Source of the DNA: Verrucomicrobiota bacterium
GTDB lineage: Bacteria; Verrucomicrobiota; Verrucomicrobiia; Opitutales; Opitutaceae
Assembly: GCA_023416735.1 (NCBI GenBank)
Contig: JAEZGX010000011.1
Location: forward strand, 86,831 to 150,830
Reading direction: 5' to 3'
Length of the DNA: 64,000 nucleotides
The translations under genes were made by a program, and so were the position numbers. The notes under the pieces are model-generated. The model was not told the origin of the DNA. It did no database searches and worked only from the letters and a program-made list of their open reading frames with translations. Positions 1 to 9,123 of this stretch are shown here, in pieces. Position 1 is the first letter of the stretch, and each line of letters begins with the position of its first letter.

Positions 1-147
1 CAACGCCCCTCGCCGGACTCCGCCCCATCCCCCCTCAGGAAAACGCCGACGCGTTCGCTCACGGATTTGCCCGGGTTCGCGCCTTCCCATTGCGGAACGC
101 CCTGCGCCAACATGGGTCCGTCGTCCCCAACAAATAATCCCCAAACC

Positions 148-378
148 ATGAAAAACATCATCGGCATCGTCCTCATCGCCCTCGGGATCTTCCTGTTCGT
201 GCAAGGCCTCAACCGCCGCGACTCGATTGCTGGCGCGGCCTCCGAAGCCGGGACCGAGATCGCCAACGCCGTCGACGGCGGCGCCCGTCAGCCGAAGCAC
301 GTGGTCTACATGGTCGCCGGCGGCGTCGTCACCTTGATCGGCATCGGCGTCATCGCCCGCAAACCGCGCGCGATCTAA
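148..378 (+). CDS. DUF3185 family small membrane protein
   Basis: A 76-residue protein with two hydrophobic segments: an N-terminal one (about residues 3-17, beginning MKNIIGIVLIALG) and a second near the C-terminus (about 53-70, containing VAGGVVTLIGIGVI). A short polar linker with RRDSIAG lies between them. This layout matches the DUF3185 family of small two-helix inner-membrane proteins, whose function is unknown. I chose the ATG at 148 because the protein then starts at the first hydrophobic helix; the frame is open to 67 but that extension is proline/serine-rich and looks non-coding. No good Shine-Dalgarno is visible. The next gene downstream is on the opposite strand, so this appears monocistronic. 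Confidence 0.75.
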   Translation: MKNIIGIVLIALGIFLFVQGLNRRDSIAGAASEAGTEIANAVDGGARQPKHVVYMVAGGVVTLIGIGVIARKPRAI

Positions 379-506
379 CCTACCGCGCCGAATCCTTCCG
401 CGCGTTTGCAGGCGGCCTTCTCTCCGAAGGCCGCCTTCGCTTTTTCCAGCAAACGCGCTACGCCCGCCGTGCGCATCGTCCGTCGTCCGTCGTCCCGACA
501 TCCCCC

Positions 507-1280
507 TCATCGTCGCGTCACATACAAAACCTCCACCACATTCCGCACGAGCTGCTCATCCGACACGCCTTCGACCGCTTCTTCCGGCAACCTCGTCACA
601 CCACGGAAATAGTCCGCCAGCTCCGCAAACAACCGCACGCGCGCCTCCGCCTCCAACTCCTCTCGCCGCGCCAACGCCGCCGCCGCCGTGCGCGCCTCGC
701 GCGTGCTCACGGCCTGACGCAGCCTCGCCACCACATGCGGATGCTCGCGCAGTGAATTGTATTTCCCGCCGCTCGACCCCATCACCTCCGGCGCCGCTTC
801 CTCCGCTTCCCACACCACCAGCGTTCCCGCCGCGAGATCGCCCAGCCGCTGCGCTTTCCGACTCATCAACGCCGCGCATCCACCAATCAAATACGCCACG
901 GGCAACGCGTCCACGAAGCGCAGCAGATTCCGCAACGCCACTTGCGCAAAGGTCAGCCGCAACCCGCGCTCGTCCACCACTCGCAACCTCACCACGCGCT
1001 TCCCCAGCGTCTGCCCCCGCCACGCCCACTCCGTCACCATCCTGTAGCCCTGCGACAATCCGAAATAACTCACCGCCGCCACCATCCCCGCAAAATCCAC
1101 GCTCAAGAGCTTCAACATCGCGACCGCCACCGCCAGCACCGACCACGCTGCCGACACCGCCGCCCAATCGATCGCCGTCGCCGCCATTCGCAGGAGCGGG
1201 CTCGCCAGGCGATACGAGAACGCCACGCCTTCCGGCGTCCGCACTTTCCACACCTGCACGCGTTCGCCTCCTTCCATCAT
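507..1280 (-). CDS. RDD family membrane protein
   Basis: 257 residues. The middle of the protein carries an RDD domain: arginine-containing first helix (LLRMAATAIDWAAV), a second helix and the TLGKRVVRLRVVDERG stretch typical of the family, then QRLGDLAAGTLVV. RDD proteins are multi-pass membrane proteins of mostly unknown role, some linked to ion transport. The C-terminal 80 residues are charged and cytoplasmic-looking. The start codon overlaps the stop of the upstream SpoIIM-family gene (ATGA), so it is the last gene of the ten-gene minus-strand operon and is probably translationally coupled. The family assignment is solid; the substrate or role is not known. Confidence 0.85.
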   Translation of the reverse strand: MMEGGERVQVWKVRTPEGVAFSYRLASPLLRMAATAIDWAAVSAAWSVLAVAVAMLKLLSVDFAGMVAAVSYFGLSQGYRMVTEWAWRGQTLGKRVVRLRVVDERGLRLTFAQVALRNLLRFVDALPVAYLIGGCAALMSRKAQRLGDLAAGTLVVWEAEEAAPEVMGSSGGKYNSLREHPHVVARLRQAVSTREARTAAAALARREELEAEARVRLFAELADYFRGVTRLPEEAVEGVSDEQLVRNVVEVLYVTRR

Positions 1281-2311
1281 GCGCCGCCTTTCACGATCGA
1301 ACGTCCGCGTTGGGACTCCCCTTCGCCCGCGCGACCCGCTCGCCCCCAGAACCACGCGAGCCCCGCCAGCTCCACCACGCCGAACGCGATCTTCACCGCA
1401 TACGGCAGCATCGGTTCGTGATACTGCGACATAAACGCCTCCACCAATCCGGCCCACACCAGCATCAACGCCGCCCCAAAACACAGCGTCACCACATCCG
1501 GCCCCGCCGTCCGCAATCGCATCGCCAGCGTCTCCCGTTTTCCGCGCCCCAACAACGCCCCCGCCAGCACAAACCCCGCCTGTCCTCCCACCAACATCGC
1601 CGGCAACTCGATCGCTCCGTGCGGCAACAGCCATCCCAGCAAGAACACCGTCTGCCCGCCCGCCACATAATCCACCACGACCGCGCCAAGAATCACCCCG
1701 TTATAAAACATCAACACCAGCGTGCCCACGCCCCACGTCATCCCGAGCGCCATCGCCGTGATCGTTACCCGCGTGTTGTGAGTCATCAGCATGCCCGAAA
1801 AACGCGCCTGATGCCCCTCCAGCTGATCCGCTTCCATGCTCTCCTCCTTCGCCACGCGCTCCGCGGGCGAAATCATCAAATGCGGAAAGGGCATCAACAC
1901 GCGCTTTGCCCCCGGATCGAATGCCACCGCCGCTCCACCAAACACCGATCCCACCATCATCAACGCCAACGCCAGCCAGAACGCTCCCGCCCGCCGCCGC
2001 CAGGTCTGCGGCAGCGTCTGCGATACCCACTTCCAAGGCCGAAACCGCGCCCCTTCCGCCTTCGCGCCATGAATCTCCGCATGCCCGCGCGCCACCAGGC
2101 TCTCCAAATACCGCCGCACGCCCGCCTCCGCCTCGAATGTCGCCAGCCGCGCCAAATCCGCCGCCGCGCGTTGATACAGCCGCTCCAATTCGCGCACTTC
2201 CTCCGCCGACATCTTGCCCCACGGATCCTCCGCCAGCCGCGTCAACACCGCCTCCAACCGCTCCCACCGAGGCCGCTCCTCCGCGATAAACTTTTCCAGA
2301 TTAACGATCAT
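1277..2311 (-). CDS. Stage II sporulation protein M (SpoIIM/DUF95) family membrane protein
   Basis: 344 residues: a soluble, helical N-terminus (about 1-105) followed by several membrane helices. The region LPHGAIELPAMLVGGQAG is the characteristic motif of the SpoIIM/DUF95 family, a glycine-rich turn with an acidic residue between membrane helices. The family is widespread in non-sporulating bacteria, so this is not evidence of sporulation. Pairing with an RDD protein, MoxR ATPase, DUF58 and DUF4129 proteins is a recurrent gene neighbourhood. Its stop overlaps the RDD start by four bases. A gap of 161 bases separates it from the upstream DUF58 gene, the largest gap in this operon. Confidence 0.85.
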   Translation of the reverse strand: MIVNLEKFIAEERPRWERLEAVLTRLAEDPWGKMSAEEVRELERLYQRAAADLARLATFEAEAGVRRYLESLVARGHAEIHGAKAEGARFRPWKWVSQTLPQTWRRRAGAFWLALALMMVGSVFGGAAVAFDPGAKRVLMPFPHLMISPAERVAKEESMEADQLEGHQARFSGMLMTHNTRVTITAMALGMTWGVGTLVLMFYNGVILGAVVVDYVAGGQTVFLLGWLLPHGAIELPAMLVGGQAGFVLAGALLGRGKRETLAMRLRTAGPDVVTLCFGAALMLVWAGLVEAFMSQYHEPMLPYAVKIAFGVVELAGLAWFWGRAGRAGEGESQRGRSIVKGGA

Positions 2312-2430
2312 GAAAATGGTGGCACCGCCGTCAGCGAGGCAGGAGCGACTTCGTCACCTGATGGACCTCCACCGCCAAAGCATCGGCCAACTTCCAGCCT
2401 CTATCTTTTTGTAGTCTCTCATAAATTCTT

Positions 2431-2470
2431 CCCGTGGTGCGTGGTCTCGTCGTCCGTTGTCCCGTGGTCC
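2431..2470. repeat. Imperfect short repeat, CGTGGT/CGTCCGT type
   Basis: The gap between the DUF58 and SpoIIM-family genes contains CCCGTGGTGCGTGGTC and, 13 bases later, CCGTTGTCCCGTGGTCC, a low-complexity run of related 6-8 base words. A similar CGTCCGTCGTCC run lies at about 475-495, just beyond the operon end. Both are non-coding. They resemble the other tiny dispersed repeats in this window and may belong to one of those families. Confidence 0.4.
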
Positions 2471-2472
2471 CC

Positions 2473-3807
2473 CTACAACATCTGCCTCCGCTTCACCTCC
2501 AGATACTGCGTCACCAGCTCCGCCGCCATCGTCTCGTTCTCCAACATCGCCGCGGTCACTCCGAGCGGCTTCAACTTCTGCGCCAGCGCCTTCGCTTCGC
2601 TCCATCGTTCGTGACCCGCCAGCCGCGCGTAAATCTCGCCGTCGTCTCTCACCTCTTCGCCTTCAAACACCCGCGCTACCCCGGGCATGCGCAACTGGCT
2701 CACCAGCACGAGATGCTGCCGCGACAACACGCGCACGTGCCTCGCGAAATCCTCCGCCAACACCGGATCCGTCAAATCCGTCAGGAAAAATAACAACGCC
2801 CGCTGCCGCAGATTCGTGCGCAGATGCCGCACGATCTCCGCCATGTCCGGCGTCGCCTCGCTCGACCTCAAACCCAACACCGCTTCGCGACTCGCCGCGT
2901 AATGTCCTTCCCCGCGACCCGCGCGCAAAAACAATCGGACGCGATCGTCGTGCGCCACGAGTCCGAAGCGATCTCCCATCCGCTCCGCCGCCAGCAACAA
3001 GACCAGCGCCGCCGTCAAGCACCGCTCGAGCGCCGTCTGCTCCACGCCCTCCAATATCACCGGCCGCGCACTCAACCGCGACACATCCAGCACCACGTAA
3101 ATCTCCTGCGTCCGTTCCACCTGAAACACTTTCGTCACCGGCCGGCCGCGCTTGCCCGTCGCCTTCCAGTGAATCTCGTCGAATCCGTCGCCAGGCAGAT
3201 AGTCGCGCAACTTCTCGAACTCCCGGCCCCGTCCCACCACTCGCCTTGCCAGCGCTCCTTGCTGCGCTCGCGCCAGAAACAACGCCGCCAGCTGACGCCG
3301 CTCCGAAAACAAATTCGGATAAACCCGCACTTCTCCCGCAAGCACCGTCCGCACCCGCAGCATCCAGAATCCTAATACAGACTGCCCCTCCACCGCCGCG
3401 ACCATCCCTCCGAACCGCCCTCTCCGTCGCGGCGTGCAGGTCAGCTCCACCCGCACCCGCTTCGCCTCCTCCGGCGACTCCACCAGCACGTCTTCTTTCT
3501 CCACTTCGAACCCCGCAGGCCAGCCCACCGCCAACCGCACCCGCTGCGCCTGCTCGCTCGGATTCGACAACGTCACCGTCACCCGTCCCGGCCGGTCTTT
3601 CGTCAATCGCACCACGTCCGGAATCGCCACCTCCGGCAGACTCACCTTCCACAGCGCCCACACCAAATCCGCCAACACCACCGCCGCGAGCAGCATCGCC
3701 GCCAACACCCACACCGCCCGCAGCTCCGCCAACGGCCCCGCCACCGCCGCGATCGCCGCAACGCCAACCACCCACCACACCAGCCTCATCGATGGCACGA
3801 CCTTCAT
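2473..3807 (-). CDS. DUF58 domain-containing membrane protein
   Basis: 444 residues. Two N-terminal membrane helices (about 6-50) precede a beta-rich segment and then the DUF58 signature near residue 205: RDYLPGDGFDEIHWKATGKR. The following vWA-like fold has IYVVLDVSRLSA at its first strand. DUF58 proteins act with MoxR AAA+ ATPases, which they follow here (69-base gap); the pair is thought to work in metal insertion or chaperoning of membrane-associated complexes. Start chosen at the ATG at 3807, with GGAGG seven bases upstream. The exact client in this organism is unknown. Confidence 0.9.
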   Translation of the reverse strand: MKVVPSMRLVWWVVGVAAIAAVAGPLAELRAVWVLAAMLLAAVVLADLVWALWKVSLPEVAIPDVVRLTKDRPGRVTVTLSNPSEQAQRVRLAVGWPAGFEVEKEDVLVESPEEAKRVRVELTCTPRRRGRFGGMVAAVEGQSVLGFWMLRVRTVLAGEVRVYPNLFSERRQLAALFLARAQQGALARRVVGRGREFEKLRDYLPGDGFDEIHWKATGKRGRPVTKVFQVERTQEIYVVLDVSRLSARPVILEGVEQTALERCLTAALVLLLAAERMGDRFGLVAHDDRVRLFLRAGRGEGHYAASREAVLGLRSSEATPDMAEIVRHLRTNLRQRALLFFLTDLTDPVLAEDFARHVRVLSRQHLVLVSQLRMPGVARVFEGEEVRDDGEIYARLAGHERWSEAKALAQKLKPLGVTAAMLENETMAAELVTQYLEVKRRQML

Positions 3808-3876
3808 GCGCCGTCCTCCCTCGCTGAGGGGGCCGATAAGTGGGCAAACGTTTCCAACTCCATCACGCGCTTCTCC

Positions 3877-4842
3877 TCACCGCGGCACCGCCACCTGCTC
3901 CAGTATCCGTGCGAGCACTTCATCGATCGTTAGCCCTTCGATTTCATACTCCGGCCGCAACACCAGCCGATGCCCCAGCACCGGCCCCGCCAGCCCGCGC
4001 GCATCATCCGGCGTCACGAAATCTCTTCCCTCCAGCGCCGCCTTCGCGCGACTCGCCAGCAACAACGCCTGCGTCGCCCGCGGCCCCGCGCCCACCAACA
4101 CGCTTTCGTGCGTCCGGGTCGCGCGCACGAGGTCCACGATATACGCCATCAACTCTTCTCGCACCAACACCGCCTCCAGCGCCGCCCGCCACTGCGCCAG
4201 TTCCCCCGCCCCCAACACCGGGTTCACCACGCCGTCCGCCAGCGCCACTTCCGGCGGCTGCCCACCGAGCATACGCTTCGCCAACACCAACTCCTCCTCC
4301 CGCGCCGGCGGCTCCATTTTGATCTTCACCAAAAAACGATCCTTCTGCGCCTCGGGCAGCGGATACGTTCCTTCCGCATCCGCCGGATTCTGCGTCGCAA
4401 ACACCGTGAAGCTCGGATCCAGGGCATGTGTGTCCCGATCGATCGTCACCGACCGCTCCTGCATCGCCTGCAACAACGCCGCCTGCGTCTTCGCCGGCGC
4501 CCGATTGATTTCATCCGCCAGCAAAAACGCCGTGAACACCGGCCCGCGAATCAACGTGAACTGATTCGTCTGCAGATTGAACACGTTCGTGCCCGTGATA
4601 TCCGCCGGCATCAGGTCCGGCGTGAATTGCACGCGCCCGCTCTCCACTCCGAGCACCCGGCCGAGCGTGCGCACGAGCAGGGTCTTCGCCACCCCGGGCA
4701 CGCCTTCGATCAACGCATGCTGTCGCGTCAACAGCGTCACGAGTGCCAGCTCGATCGCCGCATCCTGCCCAATGATCACCTTCGCGATTTCCGCCCGGGC
4801 CGCCGCCAGCTTGGCAGCGAAGTGTTCGAGGTTTGTTGTCAT
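3877..4842 (-). CDS. MoxR family AAA+ ATPase
   Basis: 321 residues. Walker A is GVPGVAKT (about 47-54) and Walker B is LLADE (107-111) followed by INRAPAKTQAALLQAMQE, the standard MoxR signature. The C-terminal AAA lid is present. MoxR ATPases are chaperone-like enzymes encoded beside DUF58, DUF4129 and vWA proteins, as here. The ATG at 4842 is preferred because it has AAAGGA about five bases upstream. A GTG at 4860 overlapping the previous stop (GTGA) would add six residues and is a reasonable alternative. It lies mid-operon between the DUF4350 and DUF58 genes. Confidence 0.93.
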   Translation of the reverse strand: MTTNLEHFAAKLAAARAEIAKVIIGQDAAIELALVTLLTRQHALIEGVPGVAKTLLVRTLGRVLGVESGRVQFTPDLMPADITGTNVFNLQTNQFTLIRGPVFTAFLLADEINRAPAKTQAALLQAMQERSVTIDRDTHALDPSFTVFATQNPADAEGTYPLPEAQKDRFLVKIKMEPPAREEELVLAKRMLGGQPPEVALADGVVNPVLGAGELAQWRAALEAVLVREELMAYIVDLVRATRTHESVLVGAGPRATQALLLASRAKAALEGRDFVTPDDARGLAGPVLGHRLVLRPEYEIEGLTIDEVLARILEQVAVPR

Positions 4843-4856
4843 GAAATTCCTTTCGC

Positions 4857-6005
4857 TCACCGCCGTCGCAACGCGCGTGCAATCGCATTATACGTTTCTC
4901 CCGCCGACGCCCCTTCCGCTTCCGCCTTCTTCAACGCCGCCTCCGCGCGTTCCACTTCCATCGGACGCAACCAGCGCCGCGCCTCCGCCACGCACGCCGC
5001 CGCCAAATCCCCGGGCGCCAGCGCCCGACGCAGCAGCGCTTCCAACCCCGCCGTCGGTCGATACGTCATCGCCACTTCCCGCGCTTCCGGCGCTGGAGGC
5101 ACAAACAACGCCATCCGATGCCACACGAAAAAACCCGCCGCCACCGCCAGCATCACACCCGCGCCCGTCAACCCATAGCTTCTCGCCAGCGCCGCCACGC
5201 CGCGTTGCTCGACCACGCCGAGGTGTCCTTCGTGAAACTCCACGCGCCGGTTCTGCCCCACCACGGCCGCCAATAACTGCGACGAACGCGATCGCTGCAG
5301 CGCTTCGTTCGTCAGAAAAAATCCGCTGCCCGCCAACACCACCGACCCGCGCCCCACCGCTCGCTCGATCAACACCGGCTCGCCTCCGCGCCGATAAAAC
5401 ACCCGCCACGGCACTTCTAGCGGAAACTTAAAATACACATCGCTCGTCCACCGCGGCATCTCCGCCGCTCCTTCCGGCGCATGCTCCGCCGGCAGCGCGT
5501 CGCGCACGAGCCAGCGCACTTTCGCCCGCACTTCCCATCGTCCCGCCAGATCCGTCGTCGTCTTCTCTTTCGCTTTGTCTTTCGCTACCGGCTCCGGCTC
5601 TTCGCTCCCTTCGTCCCTCCAAACTTCGTCCACGTCCGACAAATCGTGCACGTCGTGCGTCGCAATCACCACGCGACACCCCGCCTGCAGCGCCGCTTCG
5701 ATCGCCCGCGCTTCCTCCGCTGGCATCGCGTGCAAACGTTCATGCCACACGCCCGCCAGCACGATCGTGCGCGCCGGCCGCGCCGCCAACTCCTCCAGAG
5801 GCGCATAGCTCCGCGTCACCGCCATTCCTGGCAATCGCTCCAAGCTGTCATGCAGCGCGCGCAACCCCAAGGGATCCGACCGCAGCGACGAATACATCGG
5901 GAAACTGTCGCCTCGATCCAACCGCAACCGGAGCAGCGCCGCGAAGCCTGCAAGCGTCAGCCCGATCACTCCCACCAACACGATCGCGCCCATCCGCCCT
6001 TTCAC
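4857..6005 (-). CDS. DUF4350 domain-containing membrane protein
   Basis: 382 residues. An N-terminal membrane helix (MGAIVLVGVIGLTLAGFAALL) is followed by a DUF4350 segment: DPLGLRALHDSLERLPG and the strand IVLAGVWHERL. A second membrane helix lies near residue 290 (AGVMLAVAAGFFVWHRMALF). DUF4350 proteins recur in MoxR/DUF58/DUF4129 clusters; function unknown. The GTG start at 6005 overlaps the upstream stop (GTGA) and has GGAGG five bases before it, so translational coupling is likely. The central part contains an acidic/lysine-rich linker (about residues 130-150). Confidence 0.8.
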   Translation of the reverse strand: MKGRMGAIVLVGVIGLTLAGFAALLRLRLDRGDSFPMYSSLRSDPLGLRALHDSLERLPGMAVTRSYAPLEELAARPARTIVLAGVWHERLHAMPAEEARAIEAALQAGCRVVIATHDVHDLSDVDEVWRDEGSEEPEPVAKDKAKEKTTTDLAGRWEVRAKVRWLVRDALPAEHAPEGAAEMPRWTSDVYFKFPLEVPWRVFYRRGGEPVLIERAVGRGSVVLAGSGFFLTNEALQRSRSSQLLAAVVGQNRRVEFHEGHLGVVEQRGVAALARSYGLTGAGVMLAVAAGFFVWHRMALFVPPAPEAREVAMTYRPTAGLEALLRRALAPGDLAAACVAEARRWLRPMEVERAEAALKKAEAEGASAGETYNAIARALRRR

Positions 6006-7651
6006 GCCGTCCTCCTTTCCAGCTCTCCGAGCCACTCGGTCACGAGTCCCTCCTCCGCCTTCGCCCGTCCATACCACACGCGCTCGAATACGCGTCGTCG
6101 TCCCGCAAACCATCCGATCACGTCCTGCCGCGCCAGCCCCCGCCGCCGGAGTTCGCGTTCGTAATCCTGATTCGTCTTCGACTTCGCGAGCGAAACCAAA
6201 CCTTCCGCCGCCAGCCGCGCCAGCGTCGCCAGATACAACGCCCGCAACGCCAGCCTCCACTCTCCTCTCGCGCGCTGCTCCCGTGCCAGCGCCAGCCATC
6301 CTTCGAAGGGCAACTGCGCCGCCTGCGTCGCTTCATCCCGCAAATCCGGCACCGCCGCCGCCACGGGCCTGGCCAAGATCGCGTCCCCGCGCCGCCTGCG
6401 TCCGCGTTTCCACGCGAGGACCAGCGCACTCGCCACCAGCCCGATCACCGCCACGATCGCCACCCAGAGCAGCACCTGCATCATCGCCCATCCAACCGCT
6501 CCGCCGCCCGACGCGGCCTGATCTCCCGCATCCGGCCACAGCGACTTCATCCAGCGCCGAAAATCCCGCCACGTTTTCCACACCCAGCGCACACCGTCCC
6601 GCACGGACTCCACCGCCGCGCGCAGAAAACGTTTCGCCCATCCTTCCTCTCGCTGCCCGCCCGCCGCTCTCGCTTCCGGCAACGGACGCAACCGCCACTC
6701 GAACGCGCTTCCCGCCAGCACCTCCTCGATCGCTGTATCCAATTCTTCCGCACGCACCGCCGTGGGCCGGTCGCTTTCGTTCTCCGCCGCCCGCGCTTCC
6801 GGTCCCACCACCAAAAACATTCCGCCCAACACCACGGCCGCCGCCATCGCCCGCGCTCCGCCGCGCCGCGTCCTCCGCAGCTCCACGCGCAAATCCTCTC
6901 CCGTCCGCCGCGAGCGTCCATACATCACGCGCAGGGTATAAAACGCCTTCACCAACGGATCGACCGCCAGCCAGGTCACCATCGTCACCGACACAAAGAA
7001 GGTCGTGTTCCACCACCGCCATCCCGCCATGCCCCACATGTTCTCGATCCCCAGCAGTCGATTCGCCAGCCAAGGCACCATCCAAAACGCCACCGCCACA
7101 TTCACCCAGACCGCGAGGCCAAACACCGAGATCAGCAGGAGCCCGATGTGGTTCTGCCCCGGCCAGAGTCGCGCCTGCTCCGCCGCCTCCACACGCAGGC
7201 GCGACGATTCGCCGATCACGCTCGCACTTTGAAAAAACGCATACGTCCAGCCAAAGGGCACCGACAGCACCAAGGCCACGGGCAACACCATCACGCCCCA
7301 CGCTTGCCATCGCATTTGCGTCGCCGCCACCCGCACCAGCCGCCGCCACGAAAACGCCTCCGGCTCCTCCCCCAATCGTTGCCGCAACAACCGCCCGCAA
7401 AACTCCGCGTGCGCCCACTTCATCCCCACGAACAGGCCCACCAGTCCCAGCGCGCCCCACGCCACCGCTTCGACCGAGGGACGAAACCACGCCGTCCGCG
7501 CCCAGAAAAACACCACGCCCACCGCAAACGGCGCCGTCCCCGCGAAATAAATCGCGAGCGTTCCCGCCGACGCCTGACGCAGCAAATGCACCGACTCTTC
7601 CACCACGTCGATCGCCGTCGGTCCTCTGATTTTTCGCCGCGTTGTCGTCAT
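6002..7651 (-). CDS. DUF4129 domain-containing multi-pass membrane protein
   Basis: 549 residues. The N-terminal half has about five hydrophobic helices, including LAIYFAGTAPFAVGVVFFW and a long stretch around GLLLISVFGLAVWVNVAVAF. A further helix is near residue 400 (VAIVAVIGLVASALVLAW). The C-terminus carries the DUF4129 signature: RALYLATLARLAAEGLVSL followed by KSKTNQDYERELRRRG. In this family the domain is a helical module next to MoxR and DUF58 genes. The start overlaps the upstream stop (ATGA). Role unknown; operon context points to envelope assembly or stress. Confidence 0.85.
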   Translation of the reverse strand: MTTTRRKIRGPTAIDVVEESVHLLRQASAGTLAIYFAGTAPFAVGVVFFWARTAWFRPSVEAVAWGALGLVGLFVGMKWAHAEFCGRLLRQRLGEEPEAFSWRRLVRVAATQMRWQAWGVMVLPVALVLSVPFGWTYAFFQSASVIGESSRLRVEAAEQARLWPGQNHIGLLLISVFGLAVWVNVAVAFWMVPWLANRLLGIENMWGMAGWRWWNTTFFVSVTMVTWLAVDPLVKAFYTLRVMYGRSRRTGEDLRVELRRTRRGGARAMAAAVVLGGMFLVVGPEARAAENESDRPTAVRAEELDTAIEEVLAGSAFEWRLRPLPEARAAGGQREEGWAKRFLRAAVESVRDGVRWVWKTWRDFRRWMKSLWPDAGDQAASGGGAVGWAMMQVLLWVAIVAVIGLVASALVLAWKRGRRRRGDAILARPVAAAVPDLRDEATQAAQLPFEGWLALAREQRARGEWRLALRALYLATLARLAAEGLVSLAKSKTNQDYERELRRRGLARQDVIGWFAGRRRVFERVWYGRAKAEEGLVTEWLGELERRTA

Positions 7652-8016
7652 CGCACCTGCACGGGCGCCCCCCGATTCCCCTCCCGGGCCGCATGCGTTT
7701 CCTCCGGCAGCCGCAACAGCAAAAGCCCGCCCGCGTAAAACATCATCCACAACACCCACACCGCGAGCGCCAGCCCCAGCCCGCGCATCGCCGCTTGCCC
7801 CACTTTTTTCCGCTCCGGCGCTTTCGCCGTCTCCCGCGTCAGGCAGTTCGCACACAACACCCGGCCGCCATGATCCACCACGCACTCGCGACAAAAAAAC
7901 CCGGCACACGCCGGACACCGCGCCGCGGCCTCACGCTGCCCATGCCGCACACAGCGGCGCATATGCACCGCCACCGCGCCACCCAACACCGGAGGAATCG
8001 GCGGCGGACTACTCAC
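7648..8016 (-). CDS. B-box-type zinc-finger membrane protein
   Basis: 122 residues. A compact Cys/His cluster at about residues 22-58 (CVRHGQREAAARCPAC, then CRECVVDHGGRVLCANC) fits a B-box-like zinc finger. One transmembrane helix follows (GLALAVWVLWMMFYAGGLLLL). Such small zinc-finger/one-helix proteins are annotated as B-box or rhomboid-associated proteins in diverse bacteria; function unknown. The GTG start at 8016 overlaps the upstream stop as GTGA. The 8553-9122 product has a related zinc cluster, so the two may be paralogues or partners. Confidence 0.7.
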   Translation of the reverse strand: MSSPPPIPPVLGGAVAVHMRRCVRHGQREAAARCPACAGFFCRECVVDHGGRVLCANCLTRETAKAPERKKVGQAAMRGLGLALAVWVLWMMFYAGGLLLLRLPEETHAAREGNRGAPVQVR

Positions 8017-8546
8017 GACTGAGGCGTCGGCTCCACCGGAGGTTCATCCATTTCCAACGGCGTCGAAGGCACCGGCTTGGCCGTGAGATTCGCCTGCGCC
8101 GCTGCAATCAAAGGCGTCAATCGCGCGAGCACTTTGCGCGCTTTCTTGATCCGCACGAGCGACGGCAGCGGCTGGGTCTGCACCCGCGTCACCACATAAA
8201 CCACACATCCCGGCCCGAGCAGATAATTCCACAGCAGCGCCATCACTCCGATCCCGCAGAACACGCCCGACACCACCGGCCGGCTTTCCATGATGAAGCC
8301 GCTCGCCATCACCAGCCCGCTCACTCCCGCCCAGATCGCCCAAAACAATGCCCACGACCCCCGGCGTTCGGACGCCGTCATGAAGAATCCCTGGATATCA
8401 CGAAAATGAATACGGCGATACTCCTCGTGATACCCGGTCGAGTTCAGCACCAGCACATGATCCGCCGCCAGCCACAGGCTCTTGTAGCTCGCGAGCGCCG
8501 GAGTCGCCCGCGTCAGCCGGGTATAAAGCTTGGGAGTCTTCGCCAT
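8013..8546 (-). CDS. Hypothetical membrane protein
   Basis: 177 residues, not recognised. It starts with a short soluble segment in which YHEEYRRIHFRDIQGFFMT looks like a PH-like or bPH strand pattern. Two adjacent membrane helices follow (about 65-115; LFWAIWAGVSGLVMASGFI and VFCGIGVMALLWNYLLG), and the tail is Pro/Glu-rich and cytoplasmic. It lies in the middle of the MoxR operon, with a four-base overlap into the next gene and a six-base gap from the previous one. No catalytic motif is visible. Confidence 0.65.
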   Translation of the reverse strand: MAKTPKLYTRLTRATPALASYKSLWLAADHVLVLNSTGYHEEYRRIHFRDIQGFFMTASERRGSWALFWAIWAGVSGLVMASGFIMESRPVVSGVFCGIGVMALLWNYLLGPGCVVYVVTRVQTQPLPSLVRIKKARKVLARLTPLIAAAQANLTAKPVPSTPLEMDEPPVEPTPQS

Positions 8547-8552
8547 GTTCCT

Positions 8553-9122
8553 CTACGCCGCCCACCACGACACCAACATAAAACCCCACCCCACCATCTG
8601 CGCCAATCCCAGCAACCCCGCGATCACCAGCTTCGTCCGGCGCGGCGCCACCAGACTGCGCGGTTTTCTCCACCCCACGATCATCAACACCAACGCCGCC
8701 GGTCCCGTCACCAAGGTCAGCGGCCACATCAAGATCGGCAGCACCGCCAGCGCCAGCGCGATCCCATCGAAGAGCGTCCGCTGCGTCACCGCCTGCGCGT
8801 CCGTCTCCCGCGCCGCCGCGATGCACGGCGGACAAATCCGCCGCCCGCCAAAATCAATCGCACACACCGCGCACACGAACCGCCCGCAACTTTCGCATAC
8901 GCACTCCGCCTGATTCTCCGCATGAAAAAAACACGTCGCGTGCTCCGCCACGAGCACCGCCTGCGGCACCGCTCTCGGCCGGTCCACCGTCAGCGCCGGA
9001 AACGCCGTGAACTCGAAATCCGTCTTGCAGCTCCAACAGCTCCCACGTTCCGCCGAGTGCCACGAGATCGCGTCAAGCGTCTTCCGGCACTTCGGACAGG
9101 GCAGCGCGGGTCCGGCAACCAT
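8553..9122 (-). CDS. Zinc-ribbon plus B-box membrane protein
   Basis: 189 residues. The N-terminus has a zinc ribbon (CPKC, then CWSC 20 residues later). A second Cys/His cluster follows (CFFHAENQAECVCESC, CAVC, CPPC), like the one in the 7648-8016 product. Two membrane helices occupy about residues 120-185 (LALAVLPILMWPLTLVTG and LVIAGLLGLAQMVGWGFML). It begins two bases before the stop of the upstream GYF/RDD gene region ends, so spacing is one base and co-transcription is near certain. Likely a zinc-binding membrane adaptor; no enzymatic motif. Confidence 0.7.
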   Translation of the reverse strand: MVAGPALPCPKCRKTLDAISWHSAERGSCWSCKTDFEFTAFPALTVDRPRAVPQAVLVAEHATCFFHAENQAECVCESCGRFVCAVCAIDFGGRRICPPCIAAARETDAQAVTQRTLFDGIALALAVLPILMWPLTLVTGPAALVLMIVGWRKPRSLVAPRRTKLVIAGLLGLAQMVGWGFMLVSWWAA

Positions 9123-9123
9123 G

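Noticed and set aside
1277..2311. SpoIIM-family gene as evidence of sporulation
   Set aside because: The family is common in non-sporulating bacteria and here belongs to a MoxR-type operon; no other sporulation genes are present.
752..2614. 620-residue plus-strand frame antisense to the RDD and SpoIIM-family genes
   Set aside because: Pro/Ser/Arg-rich low-complexity composition; the minus-strand genes show conserved family motifs and operon overlaps.
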